From Massilia sp. HP4 (GTDB taxonomy: Bacteria > Pseudomonadota > Gammaproteobacteria > Burkholderiales > Burkholderiaceae_D), in the NCBI RefSeq assembly GCF_005222695.1, contig NZ_STGG01000041.1, positions 310,001 to 374,000 of the forward strand: DNA of 64,000 nucleotides. Reading direction: 5' to 3'. The notes under the pieces were generated by a model. The model saw only the letters and a program-made list of their open reading frames with translations. It did not search any database and was not told the DNA's origin. Position numbers and translations under genes: made by a program. Below, in pieces: positions 38,789 to 49,531 of this stretch; the first letter of the stretch is position 1, and every line of letters starts with the position of its first letter.

Positions 38789-39340
38789 TTACTTGTCGAG
38801 CAGCTTGAGGATCTTGTCGGTGATGTCGACGCGCGGGCTCACCCACGCCGCCTCGACCAGCACCGCATCGAGCTTTTCCTGCTCCGCGACCTGCTCGACC
38901 AGCTTGTAGGCCTTTTGCGCGATCGCGGCGCGCTCTTCGTTCTTGCGCTGTTGCAGGTCTTCCTGGAACTCGCGCTGCATGCGTTCGACGTCCTTCTGCA
39001 TGTTGTACAGCTCGCGCGCGCGGCGGGTGCGGTCGAGTTCCGACAGGTTCGCCGCCTCGGCGTCGAACTTCTCGGAGGTCTGCTTGTACTTGCCGACCAT
39101 CTCCTCGACCGCCTTCTGGCGCTTCGAGAACTCGGCGGCCAGCTTGGCGTCGGCCGACTTGGCCATCTTGGAGTCGGTCATCAGGCGCTCGGTATAGACG
39201 AAGCCGATACGACTGCTGGTCGGCTGCGCCTGCGCCTGTGCCTGTGCCAGCGGCGCTGCGCACACGGCGGCCAGCGCCAGCGAGGCGCCCAGCGTCGGCT
39301 TCACTTTACCGGGTAGCGAGTCAATCAGATTTTTCAACAT
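38789..39340 (-). CDS. skp: periplasmic chaperone Skp/OmpH
   Basis: A 183-residue exported chaperone that shields outer-membrane proteins on the way to BamA. The signal peptide covers about residues 1-35 ([15 protein letters not shown]), then comes the core strand [14 protein letters not shown] and a long charged coiled coil (about 60-150) that forms the tentacles. Six Gln/Ala residues (QAQAQAQ) span the cleavage area. It lies between bamA and lpxD, the standard order. Confidence 0.93.
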   Translation of the reverse strand: MLKNLIDSLPGKVKPTLGASLALAAVCAAPLAQAQAQAQPTSSRIGFVYTERLMTDSKMAKSADAKLAAEFSKRQKAVEEMVGKYKQTSEKFDAEAANLSELDRTRRARELYNMQKDVERMQREFQEDLQQRKNEERAAIAQKAYKLVEQVAEQEKLDAVLVEAAWVSPRVDITDKILKLLDK

Positions 39341-39379
39341 AAGTCTCTCGCAATCGTTCTTCAGGTCACCGTGGGCCGC

Positions 39380-41716
39380 TTAGAAACCGGTACCCATCTG
39401 GAACTGGAAGCGCTCCAGGCGGTCGCCCGGCAGCGAATTCAGCGGCTTAGCATAACTCAACTTGAGCGGGCCCACCGGGGAAATCCAGGACAGGCCGATA
39501 CCGGCCGAGTAGCGGAACTCGTCGAAACGGATCTTCGCATCCTCCTGGAATACCTGGCCGCCGTCCACGAAGGTGAACCAGCGCAGGCTGCGGTCGGTGC
39601 CGCTGCCGGGGAACGGGAACTGCAGCTCGGCGTTGGCGATGATCCGCTTGGAGCCGCCGATCGCATCGTAGTAACGCGGATCGACCACGCCCAGCGACGA
39701 GCTCTCGTAGCCGCGCACCGAGCCGATGCCGCCGGCATAGAAGTTCTTGAACACCGGGTAGGCGCTGCCGCCGATGCCCTTGCCGTAATCGAGCTCGCCG
39801 CGCAGGGCCAGCGTCATCCAGCGGGTCAATGGACGCCACCATTGATGCTCATAGACTGCGCGGTAGTACTTGGCGTCGCCGATGGCGTCGATCTCGAGGT
39901 TGGCGCGCTGGTAGCGGCCGCGGGTCGGGGTCACGGCGCTGTCGCGGGTGTCGCGGCCCCAGGCCGCGGTCAGCGGGATCGCCACCGTGGTGGCCTTGCC
40001 GATACCGCTGGCTGGGCCGCCATTCTGGCGCACGAAGGTCTGGTAGATGGTCGGCGAAGTCTGGTCGGTTTCCAGCTCGGTGCGTTCCAGGCCGGCGCCG
40101 AAGAAGACGGTGTCGGATTCGGAGAACGGCACGCCGAAGGTCAGGTTGCCGCCCATCTGGCGCACGGTGTACGAACCGATGTTCAGCGCCGGCGGACGCG
40201 AGGTGCGCAGGTACAGCGAGAACGCGCGCGAGATGCCGTCATCGGTAAAGTACGGATTGGTCTGCGAGAACGCGATCGTGCGGTTGTACTTGCTGGTATT
40301 GAGTTCGATGCCGACCGTGTTGCCGCTACCGGCGAAGTTGGCCTGCGAGATCGACGCGGTGAAGGTGAACTTCTCGGATTGCGAGAAGGCGCCGCCGATC
40401 ATGAAGTTACCGGTCGGTTTTTCTTCGACCGCGATGTTCACGTCGACCTGGTCCGAAGTGCCGGGAGACTCCGGCGTCTCGACCTTCACGTCCTTGAAGT
40501 AGCCCAGGCGGTCGACGCGGTCGCGCGAGAGCTTCACGCGGTTGGCGTCGTACCACGAGCTTTCGAACTGGCGGAATTCGCGGCGAATCACCTCGTCGCG
40601 GGTGACCGTATTACCCGAGATATTCATGTGACGCACATAGGCGCGCTTGCCCGGATCGACGAAGAAGGTGAACGCGACTTCGCGCTTCTCGCGATCGAGT
40701 TCCGGATTGGCCGTCACGTTGGCGAAGGCATAGCCGAAGGTGCCCAGGCGATCCGAGATCAGCTTGTTCGTCGCTTCCTGCAGGTCGCCCACGTAGGTCT
40801 TGCCCGGCTGGAGCATGATCAGCTGCTTGAGTTCATCCTCGCGGCCGAACATCTCGCCTTCGAGCTTGACGCTCGAGACGGTGTACTGCTCGCCCTCGGT
40901 GATGTTGAGGGTCAGGTAGATGTCGCGTTTATCGGGCGTGATCGACACCTGCGTCGATTCGACGTTGGCTTCGAGGTAGCCGTGGTTCAGGTACCAGGAC
41001 TTGATGGTCTCGAGGTCGCCGGTCAGCTTTTGCTTGGAATACTGGTCGGCCTTCGAGTACCAGGTGAACCAGCCCGACGGGCGCAGTTCGAGCAGCTGGC
41101 GCAGCTGCTTGTCGGAAAAGGCCTTGTTGCCGACGATATTGATGCCCTTGATCTTGGCGACATCGCCCTCGTCGATATTGAACATGACCGTCACGCGATT
41201 GCGCTCGATCGGGGTCACGGTGGTGGTGATCTTGACGCCGTACAGGCCGTGCGACAGGTACTGGCGCTTGAGCTCTTGTTCAGCGCGGTCGACCGAGGCT
41301 TTGTCGAAAATGCGGGTCTGGGCCACGCCGATCTCGGACAGCGCCTTGACCAGCATGTCCTTCTCGAATTCCTTGGTGCCGGTGAAATCGACCGACGAAA
41401 TGGCCGGACGTTCCTCGACCAGCACCACCAGCACGCCATTTTCTTCCTCCAGGCGGATGTCCTTGAAGAAGCCGGTGGCGTAGAGTGCCTTGATGGCGCT
41501 CGAGGCCTTGACGTCGTCGAAGGTCTCGCCCACGCGCACCGGCAGATAGCTGAACACGGTGCCTGCTTCTGTCCGCTGGATGCCTTCGACCCGGATATCC
41601 TTGACGACGAACGGGTTGGCGGCCAGCGCATTACTGGCGCACAGGGCCATCACGGCAGCGCCGATCAAGCTGCGACGAATGAACGGCAGGGCAAAACGAT
41701 CTGGTTGTGATTTCAT
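39380..41716 (-). CDS. bamA: outer-membrane assembly factor BamA
   Basis: A 778-residue Omp85 protein that folds beta-barrels into the outer membrane. The signal peptide ends at SNALA-ANP, five POTRA domains follow (about 30-430), then a 16-strand barrel with the loop-6 motif SVRGYESSSLG and a C-terminal MGTGF. An ATG 24 bases earlier (41740) is also in frame; I prefer 41716 (MKSQPDRF) as the more usual start, though neither has a clear ribosome-binding site. skp follows 39 bases downstream and rseP precedes it. Confidence 0.95.
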   Translation of the reverse strand: MKSQPDRFALPFIRRSLIGAAVMALCASNALAANPFVVKDIRVEGIQRTEAGTVFSYLPVRVGETFDDVKASSAIKALYATGFFKDIRLEEENGVLVVLVEERPAISSVDFTGTKEFEKDMLVKALSEIGVAQTRIFDKASVDRAEQELKRQYLSHGLYGVKITTTVTPIERNRVTVMFNIDEGDVAKIKGINIVGNKAFSDKQLRQLLELRPSGWFTWYSKADQYSKQKLTGDLETIKSWYLNHGYLEANVESTQVSITPDKRDIYLTLNITEGEQYTVSSVKLEGEMFGREDELKQLIMLQPGKTYVGDLQEATNKLISDRLGTFGYAFANVTANPELDREKREVAFTFFVDPGKRAYVRHMNISGNTVTRDEVIRREFRQFESSWYDANRVKLSRDRVDRLGYFKDVKVETPESPGTSDQVDVNIAVEEKPTGNFMIGGAFSQSEKFTFTASISQANFAGSGNTVGIELNTSKYNRTIAFSQTNPYFTDDGISRAFSLYLRTSRPPALNIGSYTVRQMGGNLTFGVPFSESDTVFFGAGLERTELETDQTSPTIYQTFVRQNGGPASGIGKATTVAIPLTAAWGRDTRDSAVTPTRGRYQRANLEIDAIGDAKYYRAVYEHQWWRPLTRWMTLALRGELDYGKGIGGSAYPVFKNFYAGGIGSVRGYESSSLGVVDPRYYDAIGGSKRIIANAELQFPFPGSGTDRSLRWFTFVDGGQVFQEDAKIRFDEFRYSAGIGLSWISPVGPLKLSYAKPLNSLPGDRLERFQFQMGTGF

Positions 41717-41810
41717 TGGCTGGATCAAAGGGTCAGTCATTTGGACAACGATTGCATATTATTTTGTGCCGGGGATTTCCGCGCTGGTAGCCGGGAGCGA
41801 ATGCAGGCCG

Positions 41811-43148
41811 CTAGAGCAGCCGCACCAGGTCATTGAAGACGGCGAGCGCCATCAGCATGAACAGCAGGCCGACCCCGGCGCGCTGCGCGAACTCGCCGAC
41901 GCGCGCAGGAAGGGGACGCCCGGTCAAAACTTCCAGCGAATAATACAGTAAATGGCCACCATCCAGAACTGGAATTGGTAACAAATTCATTACGCCTAAG
42001 CTGATACTAATAAAGGCAATGAACTGTAAATAGCTCACGAGACCTATTCTCGCAGTCTGTCCGGCATAATCGGCGATGGTAATGGGACCGGTCACATTCT
42101 TCCAAGATGCTTCCCCGGTAATCATCTTCCAGATCATCTTGAGCGTCATCACACTGGTTTCCCAGGTCCGTTCCGCGCCGCGCGCGATCGCCTCGAACGG
42201 GCCGGAACTGACGGTGACCATCTCGGGTCGCTGCGCCACCATGGCCTTGATCACGCCGCGTCCATTCGCATCCGGCTCCGGGGTCAGGGTCAGGGCCACG
42301 GGACGACCCGCACGCTCCACCTCGAGCGCCATCGGCTTGCCGGGCGACGCCCGCACCGCCTCGATGAAGGCGATGCCGTCGACCACCGGCTCACCGCCGG
42401 CGCGCAGCACCAGGTCGCCGTCCTGCAGGCCGGCGCGCTGCCCTGCCCCATCCGCGATCACCTTCTCGATGCGCGGCTGCGGGCGCCACAGGTCCAGGCC
42501 CAGTTCGGCCATCACGTCGGTCTCGACGTCGAGCCGGCCGACCACTGCGGCCGGCAGGGTCGCGCCATAGCTACCGCCGTTGGCGCTGCGCAGCTCGAGG
42601 CGCGCATCGGCTTTATCCACCGCCGCATGCACGATCTGCCAGCGCAGCTCGGTCCACGAGCGCACCGCGTTGCCGTTCACGGCCACCACGGTGTCGCCGC
42701 CGCGCACACCGGCCCTGGCCGCCTCGGACGCGGCCGGGGCCGCACGCAGGCGCGCCGAGGGCTCGTCGACGCCATGCATATACAGCGCGGCCATCAGGCC
42801 GATCGCCAGCAGGAAGTTGGCCAGCGGGCCGGCGGCCACGATGGCGATCCGCTTCCAGACGTTCTGGCGCGTGAATTCGCGATCGAGATCGGCATCGTTG
42901 GTGGGCGCGGTCTCGGGGTCGCGCGCGTCCAGCATCTTGACGTAGCCGCCCAGCGGCAGCGCGGACAGCGCCCATTCGGTCTGGTCCTTGCCGAAGCGGC
43001 GCGACCAGACCACGCGGCCCATGCCGACCGAGAAGCGCAGCACCTTGACGCCGCAGGCACGCGCCACCAGGTAGTGGCCCAGTTCGTGGATCACGATCAG
43101 GGGGCCGAGCGCCAGCACGAAGGCCAGCACGGTGTAGAGCATGGTCAT
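41811..43148 (-). CDS. rseP: site-2 protease RseP
   Basis: A 445-residue intramembrane zinc metalloprotease that cleaves anti-sigma factors such as RseA. HELGH (21-25) is in the first helix, and the third-helix motif LLPIPVLDGGHLL carries the other zinc ligand. Two PDZ domains lie between (about 125-300, with VRGGDTVVAVNG and LQDGDLVLRAGG). The ATG at 43148 or 43142 starts the first helix; the upstream frame overlaps dxr and is unlikely. It is placed between dxr and bamA, as is typical. Confidence 0.95.
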   Translation of the reverse strand: MTMLYTVLAFVLALGPLIVIHELGHYLVARACGVKVLRFSVGMGRVVWSRRFGKDQTEWALSALPLGGYVKMLDARDPETAPTNDADLDREFTRQNVWKRIAIVAAGPLANFLLAIGLMAALYMHGVDEPSARLRAAPAASEAARAGVRGGDTVVAVNGNAVRSWTELRWQIVHAAVDKADARLELRSANGGSYGATLPAAVVGRLDVETDVMAELGLDLWRPQPRIEKVIADGAGQRAGLQDGDLVLRAGGEPVVDGIAFIEAVRASPGKPMALEVERAGRPVALTLTPEPDANGRGVIKAMVAQRPEMVTVSSGPFEAIARGAERTWETSVMTLKMIWKMITGEASWKNVTGPITIADYAGQTARIGLVSYLQFIAFISISLGVMNLLPIPVLDGGHLLYYSLEVLTGRPLPARVGEFAQRAGVGLLFMLMALAVFNDLVRLL

Positions 43149-43164
43149 GGTTCGGTCCAGGGGG

Positions 43165-44340
43165 TCAGTGCGGCAGGCCTGCGATCGCGTCGATGGTGGC
43201 GGCGCGCGCACGCGCGTCCTGGGCCAGCACCGCCTCGATCGACGAGGCCGGGCCGTGCGGCACGACGTCCAGCGCGTCGCGAATCACGCGGTCGATGTCG
43301 CGGAAACCGATGCGGCGCTCCAGGAAAGCCTGCACCGCCACCTCGTTGGCCGCGTTCAGCAGGGCCGGGGCGGTGCCGCCCGCGCGCAGGGCGTCGAAGG
43401 CCAGCGCCAGGCAAGGGAAGCGCTCCAGGTCAGGCTGCAGGAACTGCAGCGCGGCCATTTGCGTCAGGTCGAGCTGGGCCACGCCCGAGTCGATCCGCTC
43501 CGGGTAGGCCAGCGCATTGGCGATCGGGGTACGCATGTCGGGATTGCCCAGCTGGGCCAGCACCGAACCGTCCACATACGAGACCATCGAGTGGATCACG
43601 CTTTGCGGATGGATCACCACCTCGATCTGGTCGGCCGTCGCGCCGAACAGCCAGTGGGCCTCGATCACCTCGAGGCCCTTGTTCATCATGGTGGCGGAAT
43701 CGACCGAGATCTTGCGGCCCATGACCCAGTTGGGGTGCTTGCAGGCTTCGTCCGGAGTGACATGCTCGAGCGTGTGCACCGCGCGGTTCAGGAACGGGCC
43801 GCCGGACGCCGTCAGCAGGATCCTGGCCACGCCCGAAGCGGCGGGCACACGGCCATATGACGACGGCAGCGACTGGAAGATCGCATTGTGTTCGCTGTCG
43901 ACCGGCAGCAGGGTCGCCTTGTGCTCGCGCACCGCATCCATGAACAGCTGGCCCGACATCACCAGCGCCTCTTTATTCGCCAGCAGGATCTTCTTGCCGG
44001 CGCGCGCCGCCGCCAGCGTCGGCGCCAGGCCGGCCGCGCCGACGATCGCGGCCATCACGATATCGGTGTCGGGACTGGCGGAAATCTCGCACAAGGCTTG
44101 CTCGCCATATTCCACGCTGGTAGGCAGGTCGGCGATCAGGGCGGCCAGCTGCGCCGCGGCCTCCGGGCTGCCGACCACCGCGCGCTGCGGGCGGAACTGG
44201 CGGCAGGCGGCTGCCAGTTCTTCAACGCGCGAATGCGCGCTGAGCGCGTAGACACGGTAGCGGTCGGGATGGCGCGCCACCACGTCGAGGGTCGAGGCGC
44301 CGATCGAACCGGTGGCGCCCAGGATGGTAATGCCTTGCAT
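43165..44340 (-). CDS. dxr: 1-deoxy-D-xylulose 5-phosphate reductoisomerase
   Basis: A 391-residue enzyme of the MEP isoprenoid pathway that makes MEP with NADPH. The nucleotide loop is [15 protein letters not shown]. The metal and substrate segments [19 protein letters not shown] and [16 protein letters not shown] are intact, as is the flap [22 protein letters not shown]. Length is normal. It is 12 bases after cdsA and 16 before rseP, so it is clearly in the operon. Confidence 0.96.
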   Translation of the reverse strand: MQGITILGATGSIGASTLDVVARHPDRYRVYALSAHSRVEELAAACRQFRPQRAVVGSPEAAAQLAALIADLPTSVEYGEQALCEISASPDTDIVMAAIVGAAGLAPTLAAARAGKKILLANKEALVMSGQLFMDAVREHKATLLPVDSEHNAIFQSLPSSYGRVPAASGVARILLTASGGPFLNRAVHTLEHVTPDEACKHPNWVMGRKISVDSATMMNKGLEVIEAHWLFGATADQIEVVIHPQSVIHSMVSYVDGSVLAQLGNPDMRTPIANALAYPERIDSGVAQLDLTQMAALQFLQPDLERFPCLALAFDALRAGGTAPALLNAANEVAVQAFLERRIGFRDIDRVIRDALDVVPHGPASSIEAVLAQDARARAATIDAIAGLPH

Positions 44341-44352
44341 GGAAACTTCCTT

Positions 44353-45183
44353 CTAGAGCCGGGTGGCGATCAGGGCCGCCAGCGGCAGGACCGGCACGAG
44401 TGCGTCGATCCGGTCCAGCACGCCACCGTGGCCGGGCAGCAGGTTGCTGCTGTCCTTCATGCCGGCACGGCGCTTGAGCTGGGATTCGAACAGGTCGCCG
44501 ACCACGCTGGCGACGACGATGAGGGCGATGACGGCCAGCATGCCGAGCCAGCCGAAGCTGGCCTGCACGCGCACCGCGAAGGTATTGGCGAGAAGCTCTC
44601 CGCCGAACACGACGGTGAGCGAGGCCAGCAGCAGGGTCACGATGCCGCCGCCGATGGCGCCTTCCCACGATTTACCGGGCGAAATCGACGGCGCGAGCTT
44701 GTTCTTGCCAAAGGTCTTGCCGCACACATAGGCGAAGATGTCGGCCGACCACACGATGACGAGCACCGACAGCAGGAACAGCGCCGAGTACTGGAACAGC
44801 ATCACGATGGCGGCGAAGCAGGCCACCAGCGAGATCGCATAGAGCAAACTGAGCAGGGTGTTGGGCGTACTGGCCAGCGGCGGCAGGCCCAGCTTGAGCG
44901 TGGGTGCGAAGCGCAAGGCCCACAGCAGTGCGCCGATGGCGAACCAGAAGGTCGGATCGCCCTGCTCGCGCATGAAGAAGGCATAGGCGAAGGCCAGGGT
45001 CCAGGCTCCCGCGATCGCCAGCGCGCTCCTGGCGCCCGGATTGAACAGGCGGAAACACTCCCAGATCGCCGCCCCGAAGAAGACCGAGGCGACCACCGCG
45101 AACGCCGTAGGGTTGTTGGAATACAGTACCGGCAGCAAGACTGCCAGCAGGACGAGCGCGGTGAGGATCCGGGTCTTGAGCAT
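44353..45183 (-). CDS. cdsA: CDP-diglyceride synthase
   Basis: A 276-residue inner-membrane enzyme that makes CDP-diacylglycerol from phosphatidate and CTP. Seven or eight membrane helices are seen. The C-terminal family signature runs through SVVGDLFESQLKRRAGMKDSS and LPGHGGVLDRIDALV. The start ATG shares one base with the uppS stop (TGATG). It feeds phospholipid synthesis, next to dxr and uppS in the usual order. Confidence 0.94.
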   Translation of the reverse strand: MLKTRILTALVLLAVLLPVLYSNNPTAFAVVASVFFGAAIWECFRLFNPGARSALAIAGAWTLAFAYAFFMREQGDPTFWFAIGALLWALRFAPTLKLGLPPLASTPNTLLSLLYAISLVACFAAIVMLFQYSALFLLSVLVIVWSADIFAYVCGKTFGKNKLAPSISPGKSWEGAIGGGIVTLLLASLTVVFGGELLANTFAVRVQASFGWLGMLAVIALIVVASVVGDLFESQLKRRAGMKDSSNLLPGHGGVLDRIDALVPVLPLAALIATRL

Positions 45184-45932
45184 CAGTTCGTCTTCTTCGC
45201 TACTTGGGCGCTGGTCTGGCCGAATCGCCGTTCGCGTCGCTGGAACGAAGCAATTGCCTCGTCCAGCGCCTCGGGCGTGAAATCGGGCCAGAAGGTACCT
45301 GTGAAATGCAGTTCGGCATACGCCAGCTGCCACAGCAGGAAGTTCGAGATGCGTTCCTCGCCGCCGGTACGGATGAACAGGTCGGGTTCGGGCGCATACG
45401 CCATCGCCAGGTGCTCAGCCAGCATTTCCTCGGTATATTCGGTCACGCCGGGGTTGGCCTGCACCATCTTCCCCGTTGCCTGCATGATATCCCAGCGGCC
45501 GCCATAGTTGGCGCACACGGTGACGGTCAGGCGCGAGTTGCCGGCGGTGCGGCGCTCGGCATTGGCGATCATGTCCTGCAGCTTCGGGTCGAAGCGGCTC
45601 AGGTCGCCCACGACCTTGAGGCGAATATTGTTGGCATGCATCTTCGAGACTTCGCGCTCGAGCGCCGTCACAAACAGGCGCATCAGCAGCGACACCTCGT
45701 CGGCCGGACGCCGCCAGTTCTCGGACGAGAAGGCGAACAGGGTCAGGTATTCGACCCCGCGCAGCACGCAGGCTTCGACGATGCCGCGCACGGCTTCCAC
45801 GCCCTTGACGTGGCCGGCCACGCGCGGCAGCAGGCGTTTGGTGGCCCAGCGGCCATTGCCATCCATGATGATGGCGATATGGCGCGGCACGGCGGGCGTG
45901 TCGGGTACGGCGGTGGTCGAACTTTTGAACAT
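45183..45932 (-). CDS. uppS: undecaprenyl diphosphate synthase
   Basis: A 249-residue cis-prenyltransferase that builds the C55 carrier for peptidoglycan and O-antigen. The catalytic Asp is D24 in [21 protein letters not shown] and the C-terminal [24 protein letters not shown] are typical. I chose the ATG at 45932; the longer frame adds 33 unlikely residues. It lies 152 bases after frr, with a strong hairpin in the gap, and runs directly into cdsA. Confidence 0.95.
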   Translation of the reverse strand: MFKSSTTAVPDTPAVPRHIAIIMDGNGRWATKRLLPRVAGHVKGVEAVRGIVEACVLRGVEYLTLFAFSSENWRRPADEVSLLMRLFVTALEREVSKMHANNIRLKVVGDLSRFDPKLQDMIANAERRTAGNSRLTVTVCANYGGRWDIMQATGKMVQANPGVTEYTEEMLAEHLAMAYAPEPDLFIRTGGEERISNFLLWQLAYAELHFTGTFWPDFTPEALDEAIASFQRRERRFGQTSAQVAKKTN

Positions 45933-46013
45933 CTTTAATCCAGCAGGGGTGCGCCCGGACTTGCGTCCCGCGTGCGCACATGGCCAATGGTGAATTGGAC
46001 AATCATAAGGTAG

Positions 46014-46050
46014 GCGGACCGGCCGCGGCAAGTCGCCGGGGCCGGTCCGC
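46014..46050. terminator. strong hairpin in the frr-uppS gap
   Basis: GCGGACCGGCC and GGCCGGTCCGC form a perfect 11-bp stem, with a further CGGC/GCCG pair inside the 15-base loop. It lies 34 bases after the frr stop. There is no T-tract on either side, so it may attenuate, terminate with Rho, or act as an mRNA stability element. Confidence 0.45.
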
Positions 46051-46084
46051 AGGAAAGCCGGATGACTTTGCCCTACGGCGAGCC

Positions 46085-46645
46085 TTACACCGTCAGGATT
46101 TCCTTCTCTTTCTCGCCCAGCAGCTTGTCGATGTCGGCCACGGCCTTGTCGGTCAGCTTCTGGATTTCGTCCGAGGCGCGGCGCTCGTCGTCTTCCGAAG
46201 CGGTCTTGTCCTTGACCATTTTCTTGAGTGCTTCGTTGGCATCGCGGCGGATATTGCGCACGGCAATCTTCGCATCTTCGCCTTCGGACTTGGTCAGCTT
46301 GACCATCTCCTTGCGGCGCTCTTCGGTCAGCGGCGGGGTCGGCACGCGGATCATATCGCCCTGCGACGACGGGTTCAGGCCCAGGTCGGCATCGCGGATG
46401 GCTTTTTCGATGGTGGCAGCCATTTTCTTTTCGAAAGGCTGGACGCCGATGGTGCGCGCATCGACCAGGGTCAGGTTGGCCACCATCGGCAGCGCGGTCG
46501 GGCTGCCGTAGTAGTCGACCATCACGTGGTCGAGGATGCCGGTGTGGGCGCGGCCGGTGCGGACCTTGGCCAGGTCGGCTTTCAGGGTCTCGATGGACTT
46601 GACCATGCGCTCTTGCGCGTTCTTTTTGACGTCAGCCAGGGACAT
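46085..46645 (-). CDS. frr: ribosome recycling factor
   Basis: A 186-residue factor that, with EF-G, splits the ribosome after termination. Its three-helix-bundle text is typical: [20 protein letters not shown] at the start, then [36 protein letters not shown] and [20 protein letters not shown] precedes the ATG. It lies 27 bases after pyrH, and uppS is next. Confidence 0.96.
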   Translation of the reverse strand: MSLADVKKNAQERMVKSIETLKADLAKVRTGRAHTGILDHVMVDYYGSPTALPMVANLTLVDARTIGVQPFEKKMAATIEKAIRDADLGLNPSSQGDMIRVPTPPLTEERRKEMVKLTKSEGEDAKIAVRNIRRDANEALKKMVKDKTASEDDERRASDEIQKLTDKAVADIDKLLGEKEKEILTV

Positions 46646-46672
46646 GCTGCTCTCCTTATTGTTCAGTAAATA

Positions 46673-47389
46673 TTAAACGTGTACCAGTGTACCTTCGTCT
46701 TCGCCCATGATCACGCGGGTAAGCGCGCCGGGCTTGACGATGGAGAACACCTTGATCGGCAGTTTCTGGTCGCGGCACAGCGCGAAGGCGGTGGCGTCCA
46801 TTACCTGCAGGTGCTTGGCGATCGCTTCGTCGAACGAGATGTTCTCGTAACGGGTCGCGTGCGGGTCTTTCTTGGGGTCGGCGCTGTACACACCGTCGAC
46901 CTTGGTGGCCTTGAGGACGATTTCGGCCGAGATCTCGGCGCCACGCAGGGCGGCGGCGGTATCGGTGGTGAAGAACGGGTTGCCGGTGCCGGCCGCGAAC
47001 ACGACCACTTTACCCTCTTCCAGGTATTGCAGTGCCTTCGGGCGCACGTAAGGCTCGACAACCTGCTCGATGCCGATCGCCGACATGACGCGGGCGGTGA
47101 TGCCGACGTGGCGCATGGCATCAGCCAGCGCCAGGGCGTTCATGACGGTGGCCAGCATGCCCATGTAGTCGGCGGTGGCGCGGTCCATGCCCTGGGCGCC
47201 GGGGGCGACGCCGCGGAAGATATTACCGCCGCCGATCACGACCGCCACCTGCACGCCCAGCTTCGCCACTTCCGCCACGTCGGCCACCATGCGCTCGATG
47301 GTGGCGCGGTTGATGCCGAACTGGTCGTCGCCCATCAGCGCTTCACCAGACAGTTTCAGGAGGACTCGTTGGTAGGCTGGTTTTGTCAT
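46673..47389 (-). CDS. pyrH: UMP kinase
   Basis: A 238-residue hexameric bacterial UMP kinase of the amino-acid kinase fold. The start [21 protein letters not shown], then [11 protein letters not shown] and the C-terminal [22 protein letters not shown] are characteristic. It is placed between tsf and frr, the standard order, with a 214-base gap and a terminator separating it from tsf. Confidence 0.96.
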   Translation of the reverse strand: MTKPAYQRVLLKLSGEALMGDDQFGINRATIERMVADVAEVAKLGVQVAVVIGGGNIFRGVAPGAQGMDRATADYMGMLATVMNALALADAMRHVGITARVMSAIGIEQVVEPYVRPKALQYLEEGKVVVFAAGTGNPFFTTDTAAALRGAEISAEIVLKATKVDGVYSADPKKDPHATRYENISFDEAIAKHLQVMDATAFALCRDQKLPIKVFSIVKPGALTRVIMGEDEGTLVHV

Positions 47390-47570
47390 GGAAGCGGCTC
47401 CTAATAAATGTTTCGAATTCGGGTCTGGCCGGCGCCTCGCGGGCGGGCCTCATCAGTCCGGGGACGGATGGATTGTACGGCGGGAGCGGGCTGCAGGTCG
47501 CGCTGCTGGACCGCGTTTGCATGCCAAGCTACAACATCATTGTAACCACGCACACAAACCGCCCCACCTT

Positions 47571-47598
47571 AAAAAAACGGACCTTGCGGCCCGTTCTT
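47571..47598 (-). terminator. terminator after tsf
   Basis: On the reverse strand ACGGGCC / GGTCCGT (one mismatch, GCAA loop) is followed by seven T residues at 47577-47571. It starts about 10 bases after the tsf stop and should limit read-through into pyrH. Confidence 0.8.
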
Positions 47599-47603
47599 TT
47601 CGA

Positions 47604-48512
47604 TTACTGCTTGTTGGCAGCCATCTGTGCTGCGACTTCTGCTGCGAAGTCGTCGACCTTCTTCTCGATGCCCTCGCCCACCACGTACATGGTGAATGCC
47701 TTGACGCTGGTGTTCGATGCTTTCAGGTATTGCTCGATCGACTGCTTGTCGTTCTTCACGAATGCCTGGTTCAGCAGCGACACTTCTTTCAGGTACTTCT
47801 GCACCGAACCGTCGATACGCTTGGCGACGATTTCTTCCGATTGCGGCTGCTTGCCTTCGGCGACGGCCTTCTCGGCGTCTTCCTTGGCCTTCAGTTCGGC
47901 GACCGAACGCTCTTTTTCGATCATCTCAGCAGGCACTTGCTCCGACGACAGAGCGACTGGCTTCATGGCAGCGATGTGCATGGCCAGGTCCTTGCCGACT
48001 TGCTCGTCCGCGCCTTCGAAGTCGACGATGACGCCGATGCGGGTGCCGTGCAGGTACGACGCCAGCTTGCCGGTGGTTTCGAAACGCTGGAAGCGGCGCA
48101 CGGTCATGTTCTCGCCGATCTTGCCGATCAGGGCGGTACGCACGTCGTCGAAGGTCTTGCCGTCGTGCGGCAGCGCTGCCAGGGCAGCGACGTCAGCCGG
48201 GTTGTTCTCGGCGACGAGCTTGGCGGCCAGGTTGACCATAGCCAGGAATTCTTCGTTCTTGGCGACGAAGTCGGTTTCGCTGTTGACTTCGACCAGCGCG
48301 CCGACGTTGCCGGAGATGTAGGTTGCCACGACGCCTTCGGCGGTGATGCGTGCCGATGCCTTCGATGCCTTGCCGCCCAGCTTGACGCGCAGGATCTCTT
48401 CAGCACGACCCATGTCGCCTTCGGCTTCGGTCAGTGCTTTTTTGCATTCCATCATTGGCGCGTCGGTCTTCGCGCGCAGTTCGCCTACCATCGCTGCAGT
48501 AATCGCTGCCAT
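47604..48512 (-). CDS. tsf: elongation factor Ts
   Basis: A 302-residue guanine-nucleotide exchange factor for EF-Tu. The N-terminal domain is [26 protein letters not shown], and the EF-Tu contact motif TDFV is in [12 protein letters not shown]. The dimer-like core and the C-terminal module are present. AGGAG lies before the ATG. It follows rpsB after 134 bases and a terminator-like hairpin, as in many bacteria. Confidence 0.97.
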   Translation of the reverse strand: MAAITAAMVGELRAKTDAPMMECKKALTEAEGDMGRAEEILRVKLGGKASKASARITAEGVVATYISGNVGALVEVNSETDFVAKNEEFLAMVNLAAKLVAENNPADVAALAALPHDGKTFDDVRTALIGKIGENMTVRRFQRFETTGKLASYLHGTRIGVIVDFEGADEQVGKDLAMHIAAMKPVALSSEQVPAEMIEKERSVAELKAKEDAEKAVAEGKQPQSEEIVAKRIDGSVQKYLKEVSLLNQAFVKNDKQSIEQYLKASNTSVKAFTMYVVGEGIEKKVDDFAAEVAAQMAANKQ

Positions 48513-48578
48513 GTTGATTCTCCTAAATGTTTTATCCGGTTGCAGGCCGCTATCGAGCGTCCCACGGGTATTCAGCTT

Positions 48579-48613
48579 AAAAAAAGGGGGGCTCGTGTGT
48601 GCGGCGCCCCCTT
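48579..48613 (-). terminator. terminator/attenuator between rpsB and tsf
   Basis: On the reverse strand AGGGGGC pairs with GCCCCCT across a 13-base loop and is followed by seven T residues (48585-48579). It lies about 34 bases after rpsB and before tsf. It should reduce transcription of tsf relative to rpsB unless tsf has its own promoter. Confidence 0.75.
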
Positions 48614-48646
48614 CGATGTGTCAGCAGGCACCTAGCCTGCCGTCAC

Positions 48647-49396
48647 TTATGCCTGCTCGGAAACTTCGACGAAGTCGTCGCCGCCAGCCTTGACCATTTC
48701 AACGACTTCGTTGGTGGCGTTGGCACGGCCTTCCAGGATTGCATCGGCGACGCCGCGTGCGTACAGGGTGATCGCTTTCGACGAGTCATCGTTACCTGGG
48801 ATCACGTGGGTCACGCCTTCTGGCGAGTGGTTGGTATCGACGATGCCGATGACCGGGATGCCCAGCTTGCCGGCTTCGGTGATGGTGCCCTTGTGGTAGC
48901 CGACGTCGACGACGAAGATCGCGTCAGGCACGCCGCCCAGGTCCTTGATGCCGCCGATCGACTTTTGCAGCTTTTCCATTTCGCGCGAGAACAGCAGCGC
49001 TTCTTTCTTCGACATCTTCTCGACCGAACCGTCTTCGACTTGCGCTTCCATGTCTTTCAGGCGCTTGATCGAGGTCTTGATGGTCTTGAAGTTGGTCAGC
49101 ATGCCGCCCAGCCAGCGCTGGTCGACGTAAGGCACGCCAGCGCGCTGTGCTTCAGCGGCGATGATGTCGCGTGCCTGGCGCTTGGTGCCGACCATCAGGA
49201 TGGTGCCGCGGTTGGCCGAGATCTGCTTGATGGTTTTCATCGCATCCTGGTACATCGCCATGGTTTTTTCCAGGTTGATGATGTGGATCTTGTTGCGATG
49301 ACCGAAGATGAACGGCGCCATCTTTGGGTTCCAGAAACGGGTCTGGTGGCCGAAGTGGATACCGGCTTCCAGCATTTCACGCATAGTAACGGACAT
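48647..49396 (-). CDS. rpsB: 30S ribosomal protein S2
   Basis: A 249-residue S2 protein of the small subunit. The start [22 protein letters not shown], then [15 protein letters not shown] and [19 protein letters not shown] are the family marks. TGGAGAA lies 6 bases before the ATG at 49396; an upstream in-frame ATG adds 13 residues and lacks such a site. A good sigma-70 promoter lies at 49560-49532. map reads away on the other strand. Confidence 0.97.
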   Translation of the reverse strand: MSVTMREMLEAGIHFGHQTRFWNPKMAPFIFGHRNKIHIINLEKTMAMYQDAMKTIKQISANRGTILMVGTKRQARDIIAAEAQRAGVPYVDQRWLGGMLTNFKTIKTSIKRLKDMEAQVEDGSVEKMSKKEALLFSREMEKLQKSIGGIKDLGGVPDAIFVVDVGYHKGTITEAGKLGIPVIGIVDTNHSPEGVTHVIPGNDDSSKAITLYARGVADAILEGRANATNEVVEMVKAGGDDFVEVSEQA

Positions 49397-49531
49397 GTAA
49401 TTCTCCAGGGTTAGGTCTTGAATGTGGCCAGTCACCAGTCAGGCACCCTTTTAGGGCCACATTCGCGATTTCAATAAATAAATTAAGATGCTTTTTACAA
49501 CATTGCCCGATACGAATCGGAGCAACCCGAG

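Noticed and set aside
39371..41710. 779-codon open frame antisense to bamA
   Set aside because: BamA is complete opposite; the product is a shadow.
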